Positions 27,842-37,134 of a DNA stretch of 64,000 bases are shown here, one piece after another. The position numbers were made by a program, and so were the translations under genes. A model generated the notes under the pieces. That model worked only from the letters and a program-made list of their open reading frames with translations. It ran no database searches and was not told the origin of the DNA. Source of the DNA: Chroococcidiopsis thermalis PCC 7203 (lineage in GTDB: Bacteria > Cyanobacteriota > Cyanobacteriia > Cyanobacteriales > Chroococcidiopsidaceae). The stretch is from positions 1,662,336 to 1,726,335 of the forward strand of contig NC_019695.1 of NCBI RefSeq assembly GCF_000317125.1, given 5' to 3'. The first letter of the stretch is position 1. Every line of letters begins with the position of its first letter.

Positions 27842-30232
27842 ATGAAACTAGCAAAGCCAGAAGATTTACAAGTTTTAGAGCGAATTCTATACCAACGCTT
27901 GCAAACTGAGTTTTCTCAAGTCGATCGCCTGAAAGTCGGTTGCGCGATCGGCGATGATGGTGCTTTAGTGATTTTGAGCCAACACCCACCACAAGTCAAT
28001 CTCAATACTGATAAAACTTTTACTGCAATTGGGCAGGCTTTACAGTCTCTACGTCCTCAAGCAGTTCAGTCGGTCAGGGTTTATTTGAGAGAGGCGGGGC
28101 AAAAACAAATTTACGCTCAACACGATATCACTTTAGAACCAGTGGAGGTGGCTCCTGACTCTCAGGTGATGTTAAATGAGCCTTCCCCCATTATTTCAGA
28201 AACAACCGTATCTTCACCCGAGACAGAATCATCTCCGCCTGTGGTACAGCCATTCTCAGGCGATCGCAGCATCGTAGATGAACCGCCAGCACCCCCAATT
28301 CCTACAGTAGAAGAGCCACTACCAGCTAGTCACGTCATTGAAACACCACCTGCGCCTTTTGTTCCTGCCGTAGAAGAGTCAGAGCCGCCCACTAGCCCTG
28401 TTGTCATTGAAACACCACTGGCAACTACGACAGAACAGCCACTAGCAGCCAATAACATCGATTTATCGACTAGCGATCGCACTCCGGCAGCACCAGCAGC
28501 ACCAGAATTATCTTCTCCTACAGAAGCAGCAGAACCGTCAACAGAAGATGAGGCTGAAATTACTGCTGGCGATTCCATAACTGAGACGAAGAGCGATCCC
28601 ATATCCTCCCCACAACCATTAAAGCCTCCAGTCGAGGAACCTCAAATCAAGGAGGCTCCGGCAGCAGAATCTACGCCTGTTGTCAATCGAGAAGATGTAC
28701 CCGTCGAAACGTCAAGTTTAAGCCCAGCAACTTCTTCACCGGAAACGTCTAGCGAAACCTGGCGATCGCGATCTTTCGAGCAACGGTTAGAAACAATCGC
28801 TAAGCCTGAACCAGCAACTCAAGCAGAATCAACAGCAGAATCAACAGCAGACTCCACTACAAACATCAATACAGCTACACTTCCCTACCCTGTCTTACCC
28901 TTACAGCGATTGCCGAAAGCAGCCAAGACAAAAATTCCTCGGGCGGCGCTAATTGCTGGAGGTGGAGTCGCAATCGTAGCATTCTTTAGCAGTGCATATG
29001 TCTTATCTAGCCCCTGTACGATTGGTAGGTGTCAGCAGTTCGCAACAGCAAAGCAGTTATATCAAGAGTCAAATCGAATCGTACAAGGAGCCAAGCAGCG
29101 ATCGGAATTAATTGATGCTGAAAAACAACTGCAAGACGCAAATAACCTACTCAAACAAATTCCACCTTGGTCGAGCCGCCACCAGGAAGCACAAAATTTT
29201 TCCAGTACGATCGCCAATCGAGCCACTAATATAGATCGAGTGCTGGCGGCGTTGGAAGAAGGCGATACAGCAGCAAACAAGCTGAAACAACCCATCCGCT
29301 CTTTGGAAGATTGGCGCGCCATCCAAGCCTTGTGGCAAAGAGCGATCGCCTCTTTATCTGCGGTTCCTAAAGATAGCGATCTATATCCCTTAGCACAGAA
29401 AAAAACTACTGAGTACCGAGGCAGCTTGCAGGCTGTAGAGCAGAAAATGCAAGCGGAGCAACAAGCATTTCAAAAATTTCCCCAAGCGCAAAGTTCAGCG
29501 CAGGCAGCACAACAACAGCAACTAACGGCGCGATCTTTACAAGCTTGGCAAATAGTTCGTACCAATTGGCAAAACGCAGTAGATAATCTGAGCTCGATTC
29601 CGCAATCGAGTACAACTTACCAACAAGCACAGCAACTACTCGCACAATATCGCCCTCAACTTCAAGCAGCTAGCGATCGCGTTGCCAAAGAAACAATATC
29701 CACCAAAGCATTTTCCCAAGCAGTAAACTCCGCCGAACTTGCCGAACGGCAAGAACAACAAAATCAATTTGCTACAGCTCAAACCAACTGGAGACAGGCT
29801 TTAATCTTCGCTCAACAGATTCCTAGTGGGACTCAGTATTACGACCGAGCGCGATCGCTAATTAATACTTATACCGCGAAGCTCGAACAAGCTAACAGCA
29901 ACCTGCAAGGCGCTAATCTCACCCAAAAAGTTCGCGCCGACCTCGATCGCGCTTGCTCCGGTAGAATTCGGGTATGTAGATACAAGTTAGATAACAAACA
30001 AATCTTCGTTCAGTTGACTTCCAGCTACGAACAGGCTGTCGAGAAAACATTTATCAACGCCAGACTCAGGGCTGACTCCAAAGCCCAAGCTGATATCGCG
30101 ACTCAATATCGCACCCTCAAGCAAGTTCTCGAAGGCATTAGCAACGCGACTCGCCTACCCCTACAAATTTATGCTTCTGATGGCGGGCAAATGCATTCTT
30201 ATACACCTAAGAACGTGAGTAGCGAGCAGTGA
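27842..30232 (+). CDS. Conserved hypothetical one-pass membrane protein
   Basis: A 796 aa protein I do not recognise by function. Residues 1-105 form a small folded-looking N-domain (EDLQVLERILYQRLQTEF...). About 106-350 is a low-complexity Pro/Glu/Ser/Thr/Ala linker. One transmembrane helix is at about 367-390 (ALIAGGGVAIVAFFSSAYVL). The rest (to about 700) is Gln/Ala-rich helical sequence with several related segments that look like helical hairpins (WRAIQALWQRAIASLSAVP, ARSLQAWQIVRTNWQNAVDNLSSIP, QTNWRQALIFAQQIP). It ends with a compact domain containing LDRACSGRIRVCRYKLDNKQIF. The topology suggests a cytoplasmic N-domain and an envelope-side helical domain. It stands alone on the plus strand. 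Confidence 0.6.
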   Translation: MKLAKPEDLQVLERILYQRLQTEFSQVDRLKVGCAIGDDGALVILSQHPPQVNLNTDKTFTAIGQALQSLRPQAVQSVRVYLREAGQKQIYAQHDITLEPVEVAPDSQVMLNEPSPIISETTVSSPETESSPPVVQPFSGDRSIVDEPPAPPIPTVEEPLPASHVIETPPAPFVPAVEESEPPTSPVVIETPLATTTEQPLAANNIDLSTSDRTPAAPAAPELSSPTEAAEPSTEDEAEITAGDSITETKSDPISSPQPLKPPVEEPQIKEAPAAESTPVVNREDVPVETSSLSPATSSPETSSETWRSRSFEQRLETIAKPEPATQAESTAESTADSTTNINTATLPYPVLPLQRLPKAAKTKIPRAALIAGGGVAIVAFFSSAYVLSSPCTIGRCQQFATAKQLYQESNRIVQGAKQRSELIDAEKQLQDANNLLKQIPPWSSRHQEAQNFSSTIANRATNIDRVLAALEEGDTAANKLKQPIRSLEDWRAIQALWQRAIASLSAVPKDSDLYPLAQKKTTEYRGSLQAVEQKMQAEQQAFQKFPQAQSSAQAAQQQQLTARSLQAWQIVRTNWQNAVDNLSSIPQSSTTYQQAQQLLAQYRPQLQAASDRVAKETISTKAFSQAVNSAELAERQEQQNQFATAQTNWRQALIFAQQIPSGTQYYDRARSLINTYTAKLEQANSNLQGANLTQKVRADLDRACSGRIRVCRYKLDNKQIFVQLTSSYEQAVEKTFINARLRADSKAQADIATQYRTLKQVLEGISNATRLPLQIYASDGGQMHSYTPKNVSSEQ

Positions 30233-30235
30233 GTT

Positions 30236-30331
30236 GTGGTAATGGGTAATGGGTAATTGGTAGTTGCTCCCTTGTCCCCCTTGTCCCAATGCGTGAATTT
30301 TGAATTTTGTCCCCGACTCCCGACTCCCCAA
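30236..30331. repeat. Heptamer/nonamer tracts after the 796 aa gene
   Basis: gtaatgg units, cttgtcccc nonamers and gactccc heptamers fill the gap and end next to the stop codon of the fetB-like gene. Confidence 0.75.
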
Positions 30332-30332
30332 T

Positions 30333-31109
30333 TCACCGAACCAACTGCGCGGCGGAATTGAAAAATTGGCGACAAAGCCCTTGGGTAACGAGAATTGCTG
30401 TGGCTAAGTTAGTGAAGGCAAGCATGAACATGACTAAAATTTGGTAGGATGCAGCATCGAGGGGACTCACGCCGCTGAGAATTTGTCCTGTAATGATGCC
30501 TGGAAGGGTAACGATACCGATGACCATCATTTGATTCAGGATTGGAATTAACCCAGCGCGGATAGCATCTTTACGGTACTGAGCTACAGCTTGTTGGGGT
30601 GTCGCACCTAAACTTAAATGAGTCTCAATCTCTAGCTGGCTGGCATTAATTGTACTGACAAGACGCTCCCCCGCGATCGCCGCCCCATTAATCGCATTTC
30701 CTAGAATAATTCCCGCCAAAGGAATGATATATTGCGGTTCGTACCACTTCTGCGGTTGAACGATCAGCAGGTTGACATAGCTTAAAGTAAAAGCCGTGCT
30801 GACAAATATTGAAACCCAAACTAGCGGTAGCAATTGGGGAATCTTTTTGCCAATCCGGTTGCGAGACACCACAGCCGCAATTGTCAGCATCACCAGCACT
30901 ACCGCTAGCACTGCCCAAGGGTTATCTAGCCGAAAAATAATATCTAAAATCGCTCCTACAACGAACAGTTGCAAGATCGTTCTTACCGTCGCGATCGCCA
31001 AACTCCACTCTAAGCCCAAACGCTGCCCAGCCGATAGCCCTATTGCGATCGCCATCAGCGCTACAGCCAGAACAAAATCTACTAAATCGAGTCTAATTAG
31101 AGTGTCCAT
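30333..31109 (-). CDS. fetB: ABC transporter permease, UPF0014/FetB-like
   Basis: Integral membrane permease of 258 aa with about seven hydrophobic helices. Features include TVRTILQLFVVGAILD, the PLAGIILGNAINGAAIAGERL segment and the signature LSLGATPQQAVAQYRKDAIRAGLIP, which resembles the coupling-helix region. The family contains E. coli FetB, reported to export iron with its ATPase FetA. No FetA-type ATPase gene is adjacent, so the partner must lie elsewhere or the assignment is only familial. The ATG at 31109 is directly preceded by gtgagga heptamers with no separate leader. Confidence 0.85.
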   Translation of the reverse strand: MDTLIRLDLVDFVLAVALMAIAIGLSAGQRLGLEWSLAIATVRTILQLFVVGAILDIIFRLDNPWAVLAVVLVMLTIAAVVSRNRIGKKIPQLLPLVWVSIFVSTAFTLSYVNLLIVQPQKWYEPQYIIPLAGIILGNAINGAAIAGERLVSTINASQLEIETHLSLGATPQQAVAQYRKDAIRAGLIPILNQMMVIGIVTLPGIITGQILSGVSPLDAASYQILVMFMLAFTNLATAILVTQGLCRQFFNSAAQLVR

Positions 31110-31246
31110 AGTGAGGAGTGAGGAGTGAGGAGTGAGGAGTGAGGGGACAAGGGGGACAAGGGAGACAAGGGGGACAAGGGAGACAAGGGAGACAAGGGAG
31201 CCGAGGAGAATTTACCAACTACCAACTACCAACTACCAACTACCAA
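31110..31246. repeat. Long composite tract: gtgagga, gagacaagg and accaact arrays
   Basis: About five gtgagga 7-mers, then about six gagacaagg/gggacaagg 9-mers, then five accaact 7-mers. It separates the fetB-like gene from the divergent aminotransferase gene and contains no other sequence long enough for a leader. Confidence 0.9.
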
Positions 31247-31314
31247 TGACTAACAACCAATTTGCCATTTTCTTGCGATACAACTTCTGATTTGATTAAC
31301 TAATAGAAAAACTT

Positions 31315-32478
31315 ATGGTTCAAAGCGTGACTCAATCTACTCGCGTTCCTATCTTAAATCTGGCGCAGCAATATACGGATCTTGCAACTGAAATTAATGA
31401 TGTTGTTTTCAAAGTACTTGCCTCTGGCGGTTATGTCGGTGGGGCAAATGTTGCTAACTTTGAGCAAGAATTTGCCACATATACAAATGTGTCTGAGTGC
31501 GTCGCCTGTAATTCCGGTACGGATGCACTGCTGCTAGCATTGCGGGCGTTAGGTGTTGGGGCTGGGGATGAAGTGATTACCACGCCCTTTTCTTTTTTTG
31601 CTACGACTGAGACTATTAGTGCTGTCGGTGCTAAGCCAATCTTTGTAGATATTGACGCGCCAACATTTAATCTTGACGTGACTCAGGTAGAGTCAGCAAT
31701 TACAGCTAAAACTAAAGCTATTATTCCGGTTCATTTATACGGACAGCCAGTTGACATGACTGCCCTAATGGCGATCGCTCAAACCCACAAACTTGCTGTG
31801 ATTGAAGACTGCGCCCAAGCAACAGGAGCATTGTGGGCGGGACAAAAAGTCGGTAGCATCGGTCATGTTGGCTGTTTTAGTTTCTACCCTACAAAGAATT
31901 TAGGTGCTTGTGGCGATGGCGGTGCGGTGACGACGAACGATCCAGAAATTGCGGCAAAGATGCGAATGCTACGCAATCACGGGGAGAAAAATCGTTACTA
32001 TCACGAAGATATTGGATTAAATAGTCGTCTGGACGCTATACAAGCAGCGATTTTGCGAGTCAAGTTACGTTATTTAGATACTTGGAACGAACAACGACGG
32101 GCGATCGCTTCTCGCTATCAAGAATATCTCGCTCCAGTTCCAGGTGTCGTCCTTCCCCAAGAATTACCAGGCGGCGAGGGAGTTTGGAACCAATACACAA
32201 TTCGTTTGCCAGACGTAGGGACACACAGCTGTGCGTCCAATAGCAATTATCGGGATGAGATCCGCCAGCGCCTACAAGAAAAAGGTGTGGGTTCGATGGT
32301 TTACTATCCTTTGCCTTTACACTTGCAACCTGTGTATCAAAATTTAGACTACCAACAAGGGCAATTTCCGATCTCGGAACAAACTTGTCATGAAGTCTTA
32401 TCCCTGCCTATCTTCCCTGAACTTTCTCCTGAAGCACAAGAACAGGTCGTTTATTGCCTGAAGGATTGTTTAACGTAA
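31315..32478 (+). CDS. DegT/DnrJ/EryC1/StrS-family aminotransferase
   Basis: PLP-dependent sugar aminotransferase-type protein of 387 aa. It has [16 protein letters not shown] near the N-terminus, [30 protein letters not shown], and the PLP-binding [10 protein letters not shown]. The lysine motif is [17 protein letters not shown] with Lys194. Family members put amino groups on nucleotide-linked sugars for polysaccharides or glycosylation; no neighbour shows which sugar. Between LPD and [10 protein letters not shown] the frame runs through an AGCT-centred palindrome (32215-32238), giving VGTHSCAS. Related proteins should lack these residues. Confidence 0.88.
   Translation: MVQSVTQSTRVPILNLAQQYTDLATEINDVVFKVLASGGYVGGANVANFEQEFATYTNVSECVACNSGTDALLLALRALGVGAGDEVITTPFSFFATTETISAVGAKPIFVDIDAPTFNLDVTQVESAITAKTKAIIPVHLYGQPVDMTALMAIAQTHKLAVIEDCAQATGALWAGQKVGSIGHVGCFSFYPTKNLGACGDGGAVTTNDPEIAAKMRMLRNHGEKNRYYHEDIGLNSRLDAIQAAILRVKLRYLDTWNEQRRAIASRYQEYLAPVPGVVLPQELPGGEGVWNQYTIRLPDVGTHSCASNSNYRDEIRQRLQEKGVGSMVYYPLPLHLQPVYQNLDYQQGQFPISEQTCHEVLSLPIFPELSPEAQEQVVYCLKDCLT
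32215..32238. repeat. Degenerate palindromic core inside the aminotransferase gene
   Basis: gtagggacac-acagctgtgcgtcc is a diverged copy of the dispersed AGCT-centred palindrome, in frame as residues 301-308. Confidence 0.8.
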
Positions 32479-32551
32479 AGGCGGGTTCACCCAGAATATC
32501 TGTAAGAGCAAGGTTTTTTGGTAAACGCGCCCCGTACACGAGTCGAGAATC

Positions 32552-32579
32552 GTAGGGGCGCACAGCTGTGCGCCCGTAC
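32552..32579. repeat. AGCT-centred palindrome, one arm mismatch
   Basis: 28 bp with 13 of 14 arm positions paired, downstream of the aminotransferase gene. It lies between convergent genes. Confidence 0.85.
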
Positions 32580-32607
32580 AGGAGTCGGAAAACAATAATC
32601 CAAAAGT

Positions 32608-32640
32608 CCCCCTTGTGTAAGGGGGATTTAGGGGGATCTA
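32608..32640. terminator. CCCCCTT-GTGT-AAGGGGG stem before a convergent stop
   Basis: A seven-pair stem followed by atttagggggatct, related to the tandem elements after glgP. Its end touches the stop codon of the Ycf23-like gene (32638). It probably serves both convergent genes. Confidence 0.55.
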
Positions 32641-33393
32641 TCCTTGAGTTCTTAAAACGGGACGGTTAACAGTGGCAAGAGATTCAACCAAACTACGAAC
32701 GGCTGCAATCATAGCCACTTCGCTATTGAGTTGGTTAATTGCCGAACCTACACCCACACCAGCCGCACCAGATGCGATCGCCATTGGTGCGGTTACGTTA
32801 GAAATACCGGAAGCACACAACACTGGTACGGATACGGCGCGGGAGATTTCGTAGGCGGCGGCAAGGGTAGGTGCAGCTTTCTCAACCAAACCCAACGTAC
32901 CAGGATGAACGGGACTGCTGCTCGTACCACCTTCGGTTTGGATAATATCAGCTCCAGCTTTTACAAGCTCCTCTGCTAGTTGCACTTGGCGATCGAGTTC
33001 TAAAATGTGGGGAACGGTAACGGAAAGGGTAATTTCAGGCAAGAGCGATCGCGTAATTTCTGTTAAGGCGAGGACTTCCTCTGCTTCAAATCTGCGTCCT
33101 TGAGCGTAGAAGCTATCGAAGTTACCAATTTCAATGAGATCTGCACCAGCTGCTACACAGGTGACAAATTTTTCTGGGTCAACTGCTGACACACAAATTG
33201 GCAAATTTGTCAATTCTTTTACCATCTGTACTAGCTCGACATCAGCAGCAATATCAACAAAAGTAGCACCACCGCGATCGGCTGCGTTGACTGTCGCTGC
33301 TACGCTTTGGCGATCGAGGTTATTCAAACCGCTAATAATTTTTAGCGCCCGTCCTTGGGCAAAAGCTTGGTGGAGTAGAGGATGCATGGTCAT
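32638..33393 (-). CDS. ycf23: DUF561/Ycf23 family protein
   Basis: TIM-barrel-like protein of about 251 aa, matching the plastid-encoded Ycf23 (DUF561) family of unknown function. It has LLHQAFAQGRALKIISGLNN, AADRGGATFVDIAAD, ICVSAVDPEKFVTCVAAGADLIEIGNFD, IIQTEGGTSS and VLCASGISNVTAPMAIASGAAGVGVGSA, the last two resembling phosphate-binding ends of a barrel. I prefer the ATG at 33393 (or 33387); the frame opens at 33432. A binding or aldolase-like role would be a guess. Confidence 0.85.
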   Translation of the reverse strand: MTMHPLLHQAFAQGRALKIISGLNNLDRQSVAATVNAADRGGATFVDIAADVELVQMVKELTNLPICVSAVDPEKFVTCVAAGADLIEIGNFDSFYAQGRRFEAEEVLALTEITRSLLPEITLSVTVPHILELDRQVQLAEELVKAGADIIQTEGGTSSSPVHPGTLGLVEKAAPTLAAAYEISRAVSVPVLCASGISNVTAPMAIASGAAGVGVGSAINQLNSEVAMIAAVRSLVESLATVNRPVLRTQG

Positions 33394-33483
33394 GATTTCT
33401 CTCTTGTGTCCTGTAAAGGAATATTGTGACATTCTCGGAGGTTTGAAGCTAGTATTAGCTCACGCAAAGATGAGGACACTCTC

Positions 33484-33549
33484 GTCTTGTCTTCCTTGTC
33501 TTCCTTGTCTTCCTTGTCCCCCTTGTCCCCCTTGTCTTCCTTGTCTTCC
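33484..33549. repeat. Nonamer array (ttgtcttcc / ttgtccccc)
   Basis: Seven consecutive 9-mers, the reverse complement type of the gagacaagg array, between the 98 aa gene and the Ycf23-like gene. Confidence 0.9.
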
Positions 33550-33570
33550 CGATTCTCCACTCCCCCTGAA

Positions 33571-33867
33571 TTACCGCTGGGCGCTCCGAGAAAGAGCAGT
33601 TACGCGCCGCACATCAGAAAATACTCCTTCCCCATGTAGTTCGTACATTGTCGGCTTCACTTCAACTTTTAGCAAGCAAGATGTATTGACGCAAATCGTT
33701 TGTTCTGGCAAATGTAGCAAGCACCAAGGTTTGTCCAGATGTTTCAAAATCCGCTGATGAATTTCTTGAGGAGTCAGAGCATTATCTTCGTGCAAAACCA
33801 CATTGAAGGCTTCTATTTGACCGTTAGTGTAGAAAAACGTGATTTGTAGCATATTGTGGTCGTTCAT
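33571..33867 (-). CDS. Conserved hypothetical protein
   Basis: A 98 aa soluble protein. The N-terminal beta strand LQITFFYTNGQIEAFNV is followed by a short helical part (TPQEIHQRILKHLDKPWCLLHLPEQTICVNTSCLLKVEVKP) and a basic tail. I believe similar small proteins occur across cyanobacteria, but I know no function. An AGAGAGG ribosome site lies about 10-12 bases upstream of the ATG at 33867. A second ATG at codon 6 is possible. Confidence 0.65.
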   Translation of the reverse strand: MNDHNMLQITFFYTNGQIEAFNVVLHEDNALTPQEIHQRILKHLDKPWCLLHLPEQTICVNTSCLLKVEVKPTMYELHGEGVFSDVRRVTALSRSAQR

Positions 33868-34186
33868 CGCTAGGAATTACCTCTCTTGCTTGGTTTTCAA
33901 GTAACTTTTGCCTTAACTCTCCCAAATCCAGCATTCTGTCAAGGCTAGTATTGTATTACCCAAAATTCAGTTGTCAGTTATCAGAGAGCAGGGAGTAGGG
34001 AGCAGAGGGGAAGAGGGGGAGAGTGGGAGAAGGGGAGTAATTACCAATTACCCATTACCCATTACCCATTACCCATTACCATCCATACACAAATTTCTAG
34101 TCTTCTTCTATACAAACTTCACCATTTTGTGATTGAGTCGTGATATCTTGTTGAGCATCTGCAAAATAAAATCATCCTTAGGTTAG
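33868..34186. other. Divergent intergenic region
   Basis: Contains a tcagtta/agcagggag stretch (about 33970-34030), a cattacc heptamer array (34041-34082) and about 100 bp of unique sequence before the TPR gene. No gene seen. Confidence 0.6.
34041..34082. repeat. Heptamer array (cattacc)
   Basis: Five to six units, four of them perfect, upstream of the TPR protein gene. Confidence 0.85.
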
Positions 34187-35338
34187 ATGCCAAGATCTAT
34201 GAAGTGGAATCTCAGTCTGGAGGCAGAATTTTTTTATCAACAGGGATTGCGTCGCAATAAAGCCGAACAATACGCAGAAGCTCTACTAAGCTTAGATGTA
34301 GCTGTGGAATACAAGCCAGATTACGCTGATGCTTGGTCGCAGCGAGGTATAGCCTTGGGTAGTTTAAACCGCCATGAAGAGGCGATCGCCAGTTTCGATC
34401 GCGCTATTACCCTGCGTCCAGATGCTAGCTGGGTTTGGCACAATCGCGGAATTGCCCTGGGTAAGCTGGGTCGTTATATTGAAGCTCTCAATAGCTTCGA
34501 TCGCGCTTTAGAATTTAACCCTGATGCGGCGACAATTTGGCACAACCGAGGGATTACTCTGATCGATCTTGGTTGCTACGAAAAAGCTGTTATCAACTTT
34601 GAAAAAACAATCCAGCTACGACCAGATGCTTACTGGGCATGGTACAACCGAGGTACGGCACTGGGACATCTCAAGCAATATGCAGCAGCAGTTGATAGCT
34701 TCGATCGCGCTCTAGAGTTCCAACCTGACGATCTCTTGACTTGGAATAATCGCGGCATCACTCTAAGCGACTGGGGTGAATATACCAAAGCAGTAGCTAG
34801 CTTCGATCGCGCTTTGGCAATCGATCCAGAATATAGCAAGGCTTGGTACAACAAGGGGGTAGCGCTGCGAAAATTAGGAGATTTCACAGCAGCAGTCGTC
34901 TGTTTCGATCGCACTGTTGAGTTGGAGCCTAATGATTTTTGGGCGTGGTATAACAGGGGACTATCTCTAGCACAAGTTGGTGAAAAAGAAGCAGCGATCG
35001 CTAGCTACAAACATGCTCTTAGCATTCAACCCCAAGATATGGCAGTTTGGTACGATTGTGGTTTGGCTTTGTATGAATTGTGCCGTTACCAAGAAGCGAT
35101 CGCCATTTACACCAAAGCTTTAGAAGTCCAGCCTCATACACCTATATTTTGGTACAATATTGCCTGCTGTTATGCTTTGCAATCGCAAGCCGAACAAGCA
35201 GTTATTAGCTTACAACAGGCAATTCAAATCAGTCCAGATAAGTATCGTACTCTTGCCAAGAATAGCTCGGTCTTTCATACCATTTCTCAAGACGAAAGAT
35301 TTCAAAATTTGATCTCTGAGTCGCGTGTAGATGTATAG
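34187..35338 (+). CDS. TPR-repeat protein
   Basis: A 383 aa protein made almost entirely of about ten consecutive 34-residue tetratricopeptide repeats (about residues 13-352), with the W/L-G-Y-A-F-A-P pattern, for example AWYNRGTALGHLKQYAAAVDSFDRALEFQPD. TPR arrays are protein-binding scaffolds. The partner is unknown, and there is no signal peptide or catalytic domain. The repeats are alike at DNA level too: the SFDRA segment is mostly written agcttcgatcgcgct, which embeds a HIP1-like site. A strong intrinsic terminator follows the stop by 49 bp. The start is the ATG at 34187 or four codons later. Confidence 0.85.
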   Translation: MPRSMKWNLSLEAEFFYQQGLRRNKAEQYAEALLSLDVAVEYKPDYADAWSQRGIALGSLNRHEEAIASFDRAITLRPDASWVWHNRGIALGKLGRYIEALNSFDRALEFNPDAATIWHNRGITLIDLGCYEKAVINFEKTIQLRPDAYWAWYNRGTALGHLKQYAAAVDSFDRALEFQPDDLLTWNNRGITLSDWGEYTKAVASFDRALAIDPEYSKAWYNKGVALRKLGDFTAAVVCFDRTVELEPNDFWAWYNRGLSLAQVGEKEAAIASYKHALSIQPQDMAVWYDCGLALYELCRYQEAIAIYTKALEVQPHTPIFWYNIACCYALQSQAEQAVISLQQAIQISPDKYRTLAKNSSVFHTISQDERFQNLISESRVDV

Positions 35339-35387
35339 CATTAGAGTATTTTTACTTTAAAAGTTCTGTCAGTCATATAGATTTTCT

Positions 35388-35414
35388 TAGCCAGCAACAA
35401 CTGGCTATTTTTTT
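35388..35414 (+). terminator. Intrinsic terminator of the TPR gene
   Basis: Stem TAGCCAG / CTGGCTA with loop CAACAA followed by seven T residues. A classical Rho-independent structure 50 bp after the stop. Confidence 0.85.
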
Positions 35415-35422
35415 GTTACACA

Positions 35423-35513
35423 TAGCGATTCTTATGATGGTGGAATACCCTCGTAGGGGCGCACAGCTGTGCGCCCCTACAGATCTTGTATCTCATCCAA
35501 TTGAAAAAGGCTA
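35423..35513 (-). repeat. Dispersed ~91 bp palindromic element, copy 1
   Basis: Its flanks as well as its 28 bp perfect core palindrome (35453-35480) match the copies at 39663-39752 and 59533-59627, in opposite orientation. Shared parts are gcgattctt at one end, catccaattgaaaaaggcta at the other, and the core. Confidence 0.85.
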
Positions 35514-35632
35514 GAACACGGACGTACAGCGTTACCTCTCTATAAACTTGTATGCGCTTTACAATTTCAATAAAAGTCTCAGACTTTCTCTCAGTAAAAC
35601 TACACAAACGTATTTGTGAAATCTTCAGCATA

Positions 35633-35683
35633 ATTACCGCGATCGTGCGGCAAGAAATTACTGTACTTCAGGGCAAACTAGAT
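35633..35683. promoter_or_regulatory. Pilin upstream element, copy 1
   Basis: ATTACCG-N8-CGGCAA-N16-AGGGCAAACTAGAT, ending 29 bp before the start of the first pilin-like gene. TTACCG and CGGCAA form an imperfect inverted repeat. The same boxes at the same spacings occur at 37236-37286. Confidence 0.6.
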
Positions 35684-35712
35684 CTTAAGTTCAATGCAAT
35701 CTAGGAAAAACC

Positions 35713-37134
35713 TTGTCGTTACAAACCTTTCTAATTAAACTTTTAGCGCTAAAACGATCTCAAGAGCGAGGGTTTACTATAGTTCTTGCTCTCAGTATGG
35801 GTTTGATCGTGATGGCAATTGCGACTACCCTAATTTTTCGTGCTTCTCGTAACGAAGCGATCGCATCTACCCGCACTCAAACTGGAGATAGTTTAGCTGT
35901 GGCTGAAGGAGGTGTTGCTAGAATTCTAACTCTCATGACTAAACCAGAAAACTCAGTTTTACTAACTCGGAATTACGATCCGATCGATTCAAAAACGGGA
36001 AAGAATTATCTAGGAGCCGATGGCATTCCTAAAACAAGCGATGATACTACAATTGCTATTAATGAATGGATAACTCCGATTACTTTTCCTTGTCTACCGT
36101 CAGTATCTCCTAATATAACTGCACTGACTGGTTCTAACAGTATTGGTAACGGTCAATTTCAGTTATTAGCATATCGTTACGATAATTTAAAGCAAACAGG
36201 AACTTTCTTAATATCAGGTCAGAATGATAATTCTATCGTTTATCTTGCAGTCACAGTAGCAATTAGTGTAACAATTCAAGATTTTCCTGGCGCTATTAGC
36301 ACTCATACTACTTTCGATCCCGATCGCATTGAAATACAAACACGTAGAATTGCAGGTAAGAATGCTAATATTTACTTCGATCCTGTTACTGCTTTCGATA
36401 ATTCTAATTTGAATGGATACGCCATAAAAGGTGGTGCAAATAGATCGCAATATCTCACTGCTATCGGTTCGGCATTAGATACCACAGATACTAGTATTGA
36501 TGGTACGATCTTCGCCTGTAAATTGCAACTCAACTTTCCATTTACTGCACAAGGTACGGATTTAGGAGACATCACAGATCCCAGGTTTTCATTGCTGTCG
36601 CTTCCACTTACTGGTACTAGCGGACAAATTACTCATTATCAAACTAATAAAATTGATATCACTGATAAAATAATTGATGTTGATACAACTGCTGGTTCAG
36701 TTTATCTTTATATAAAAGGTTCGTATTTAAATAAAGAAGGATTTCATTTGCGAGGAGATTCTAAAATTCGTAATATTCGCACTGATGGACAACTGCCCAG
36801 AGTTGGAGATTTACGAATTATTATTTTGTATAGTGGTTCGGGAACGCCGCAATCAGCTTATCTTTACAATACTGCTTGTATTCAAAATGCTTTTGTTTAC
36901 AATCGGGATGCAGATTTCAAATTAGAAACTTCAGGCGACGGATGTGAGAGTCCTGGGAATAGTAATTTTGATGGAGTTGTGTGGGCTGAAGATCTTCAAA
37001 ACACTAATACTAGCAATACTGGCATTAATGTACCAGATGACGTTCTCAGTTTATCAGACTTAGCTAATAGCTTTAACCTATATACTATTAATAAAATCGG
37101 CTCGATTCAGAAGTGGCAGCAATATAAGCTGTAG
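35713..37134 (+). CDS. PilX-like type IV pilin-related protein
   Basis: A 473 aa exported protein with a prepilin-like N-terminus: a short basic leader, then G/FTIVLALSMGLIVMAIATTLIF (Gly20/Phe21). The usual Glu at position +5 is missing, as in PilX and HpsA-type proteins. A large beta-rich, Thr/Asn-rich exported domain follows, with cysteines in pairs (for example ACIQNA and GDGCESPGN). It starts with TTG at 35713, supported by AGGA six bases upstream, because no ATG precedes the leader. A 51 bp upstream element is shared with the following pilin operon. Probably a minor pilin or tip component of a pilus or pseudopilus. Confidence 0.75.
   Translation: MSLQTFLIKLLALKRSQERGFTIVLALSMGLIVMAIATTLIFRASRNEAIASTRTQTGDSLAVAEGGVARILTLMTKPENSVLLTRNYDPIDSKTGKNYLGADGIPKTSDDTTIAINEWITPITFPCLPSVSPNITALTGSNSIGNGQFQLLAYRYDNLKQTGTFLISGQNDNSIVYLAVTVAISVTIQDFPGAISTHTTFDPDRIEIQTRRIAGKNANIYFDPVTAFDNSNLNGYAIKGGANRSQYLTAIGSALDTTDTSIDGTIFACKLQLNFPFTAQGTDLGDITDPRFSLLSLPLTGTSGQITHYQTNKIDITDKIIDVDTTAGSVYLYIKGSYLNKEGFHLRGDSKIRNIRTDGQLPRVGDLRIIILYSGSGTPQSAYLYNTACIQNAFVYNRDADFKLETSGDGCESPGNSNFDGVVWAEDLQNTNTSNTGINVPDDVLSLSDLANSFNLYTINKIGSIQKWQQYKL

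Larger units (their letters stand above)
35339..35712. other. Intergenic region with terminator, palindromic element and pilin upstream element
   Basis: In order: a Rho-independent terminator (35388-35414), the roughly 90 bp palindromic element (35423-35513), about 120 bp unique sequence, and a 51 bp element (35633-35683) shared with the region at 37236. No gene. Confidence 0.75.

Noticed and set aside
33134-33757. 207-codon plus-strand frame across the Ycf23-like gene start
   Set aside because: It is antisense to a conserved gene, and its middle (Leu-Pro-Cys repeats) is the nonamer array translated.
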